DNA of 64,000 nt, from assembly GCF_000524195.1 (NCBI RefSeq), contig NW_020170454.1, forward strand, positions 124,001 to 188,000, written 5' to 3'. The notes beneath the pieces are model-generated. The model was not told the DNA's origin and did no database searches. It saw only the letters and a list, made by a program, of their open reading frames with translations. The DNA comes from Echinococcus granulosus (lineage: Eukaryota > Platyhelminthes > Cestoda > Cyclophyllidea > Taeniidae). Both the position numbers and the translations under genes were made by a program. Positions 63,803 to 64,000 of this stretch are shown here, one piece after another. Within the stretch, counting starts at the first letter, position 1. The number at the start of each line of letters is the position of its first letter.

Positions 63803-64000
63803 CTGATCTACTCAATTTTGAAAATAAAGGATAGAATGAATGGCGATTCCTGCAGTTGGTGGGAAACGCTCGACTGGCTAAACTTCTTCCACCATCCCAC
63901 CTCCCTTCCGGCACTTTGAGGGGTTAAGATGATAATCTGCTAAACCCTTTTGATGTCAACCGAAAGGGTCGACTTAATCTACACTGGAGGCTGTATTTAA

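Overview
The window is intron-rich animal nuclear DNA. I infer a parasitic flatworm, most likely a taeniid-type tapeworm. The reasons are split genes whose introns range from 39 and 45 bases to several kilobases, few autonomous transposons, ATCC/ATGG microsatellites, and retrotransposon-in-miniature (TRIM)-like elements such as those described from taeniids. The species is not proven. A 100-N gap at 52196-52295 shows that this is a draft scaffold. Exons below were built by hand from splice signals and reading phase, and protein families were recognised from memory, without database searches.

Layout, left to right. (1) 1-3506, minus: first six coding exons of biotin--protein ligase (HLCS), running off the left edge. 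(2) 5842-7135, plus: a two-exon, intact Tc1/mariner-derived gene whose first catalytic aspartate appears lost at the exon junction, which suggests a domesticated transposase. (3) 12327-19006, minus: an RGS-domain gene in three phase-matched exons, with a TRIM-like element in its intron. (4) 23903-29478, minus: four phase-matched exons of an unrecognised protein with a long Ser/Pro-rich N-terminal part and about seven hydrophobic segments at the C-terminus. (5) 35956-63055, minus: about 30 exons of a kinesin-3 of the UNC-104/KIF1A type, from just after the motor through FHA, coiled coil, KIF1B-like and C-terminal regions to the PH domain. The motor domain lies beyond the right edge.

The rest holds at least three copies of a TRIM-like element (about 8.8-9.8 kb minus, 16.2-17.3 kb plus, 30.7-31.8 kb plus), a second 400-base dispersed repeat (15.4 and 32.6 kb), tetranucleotide arrays, and long stretches where I see nothing.

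Four of the five genes lie on the minus strand, and nothing suggests that they act in one pathway. HLCS loads biotin on carboxylases, the RGS protein would damp G-protein signalling, and UNC-104 carries synaptic-vesicle precursors along microtubules. The best leads for new biology are the catalytically altered transposase gene, the unrecognised membrane protein, and coding-like sequence in several frames inside an unc-104 intron next to the gap.
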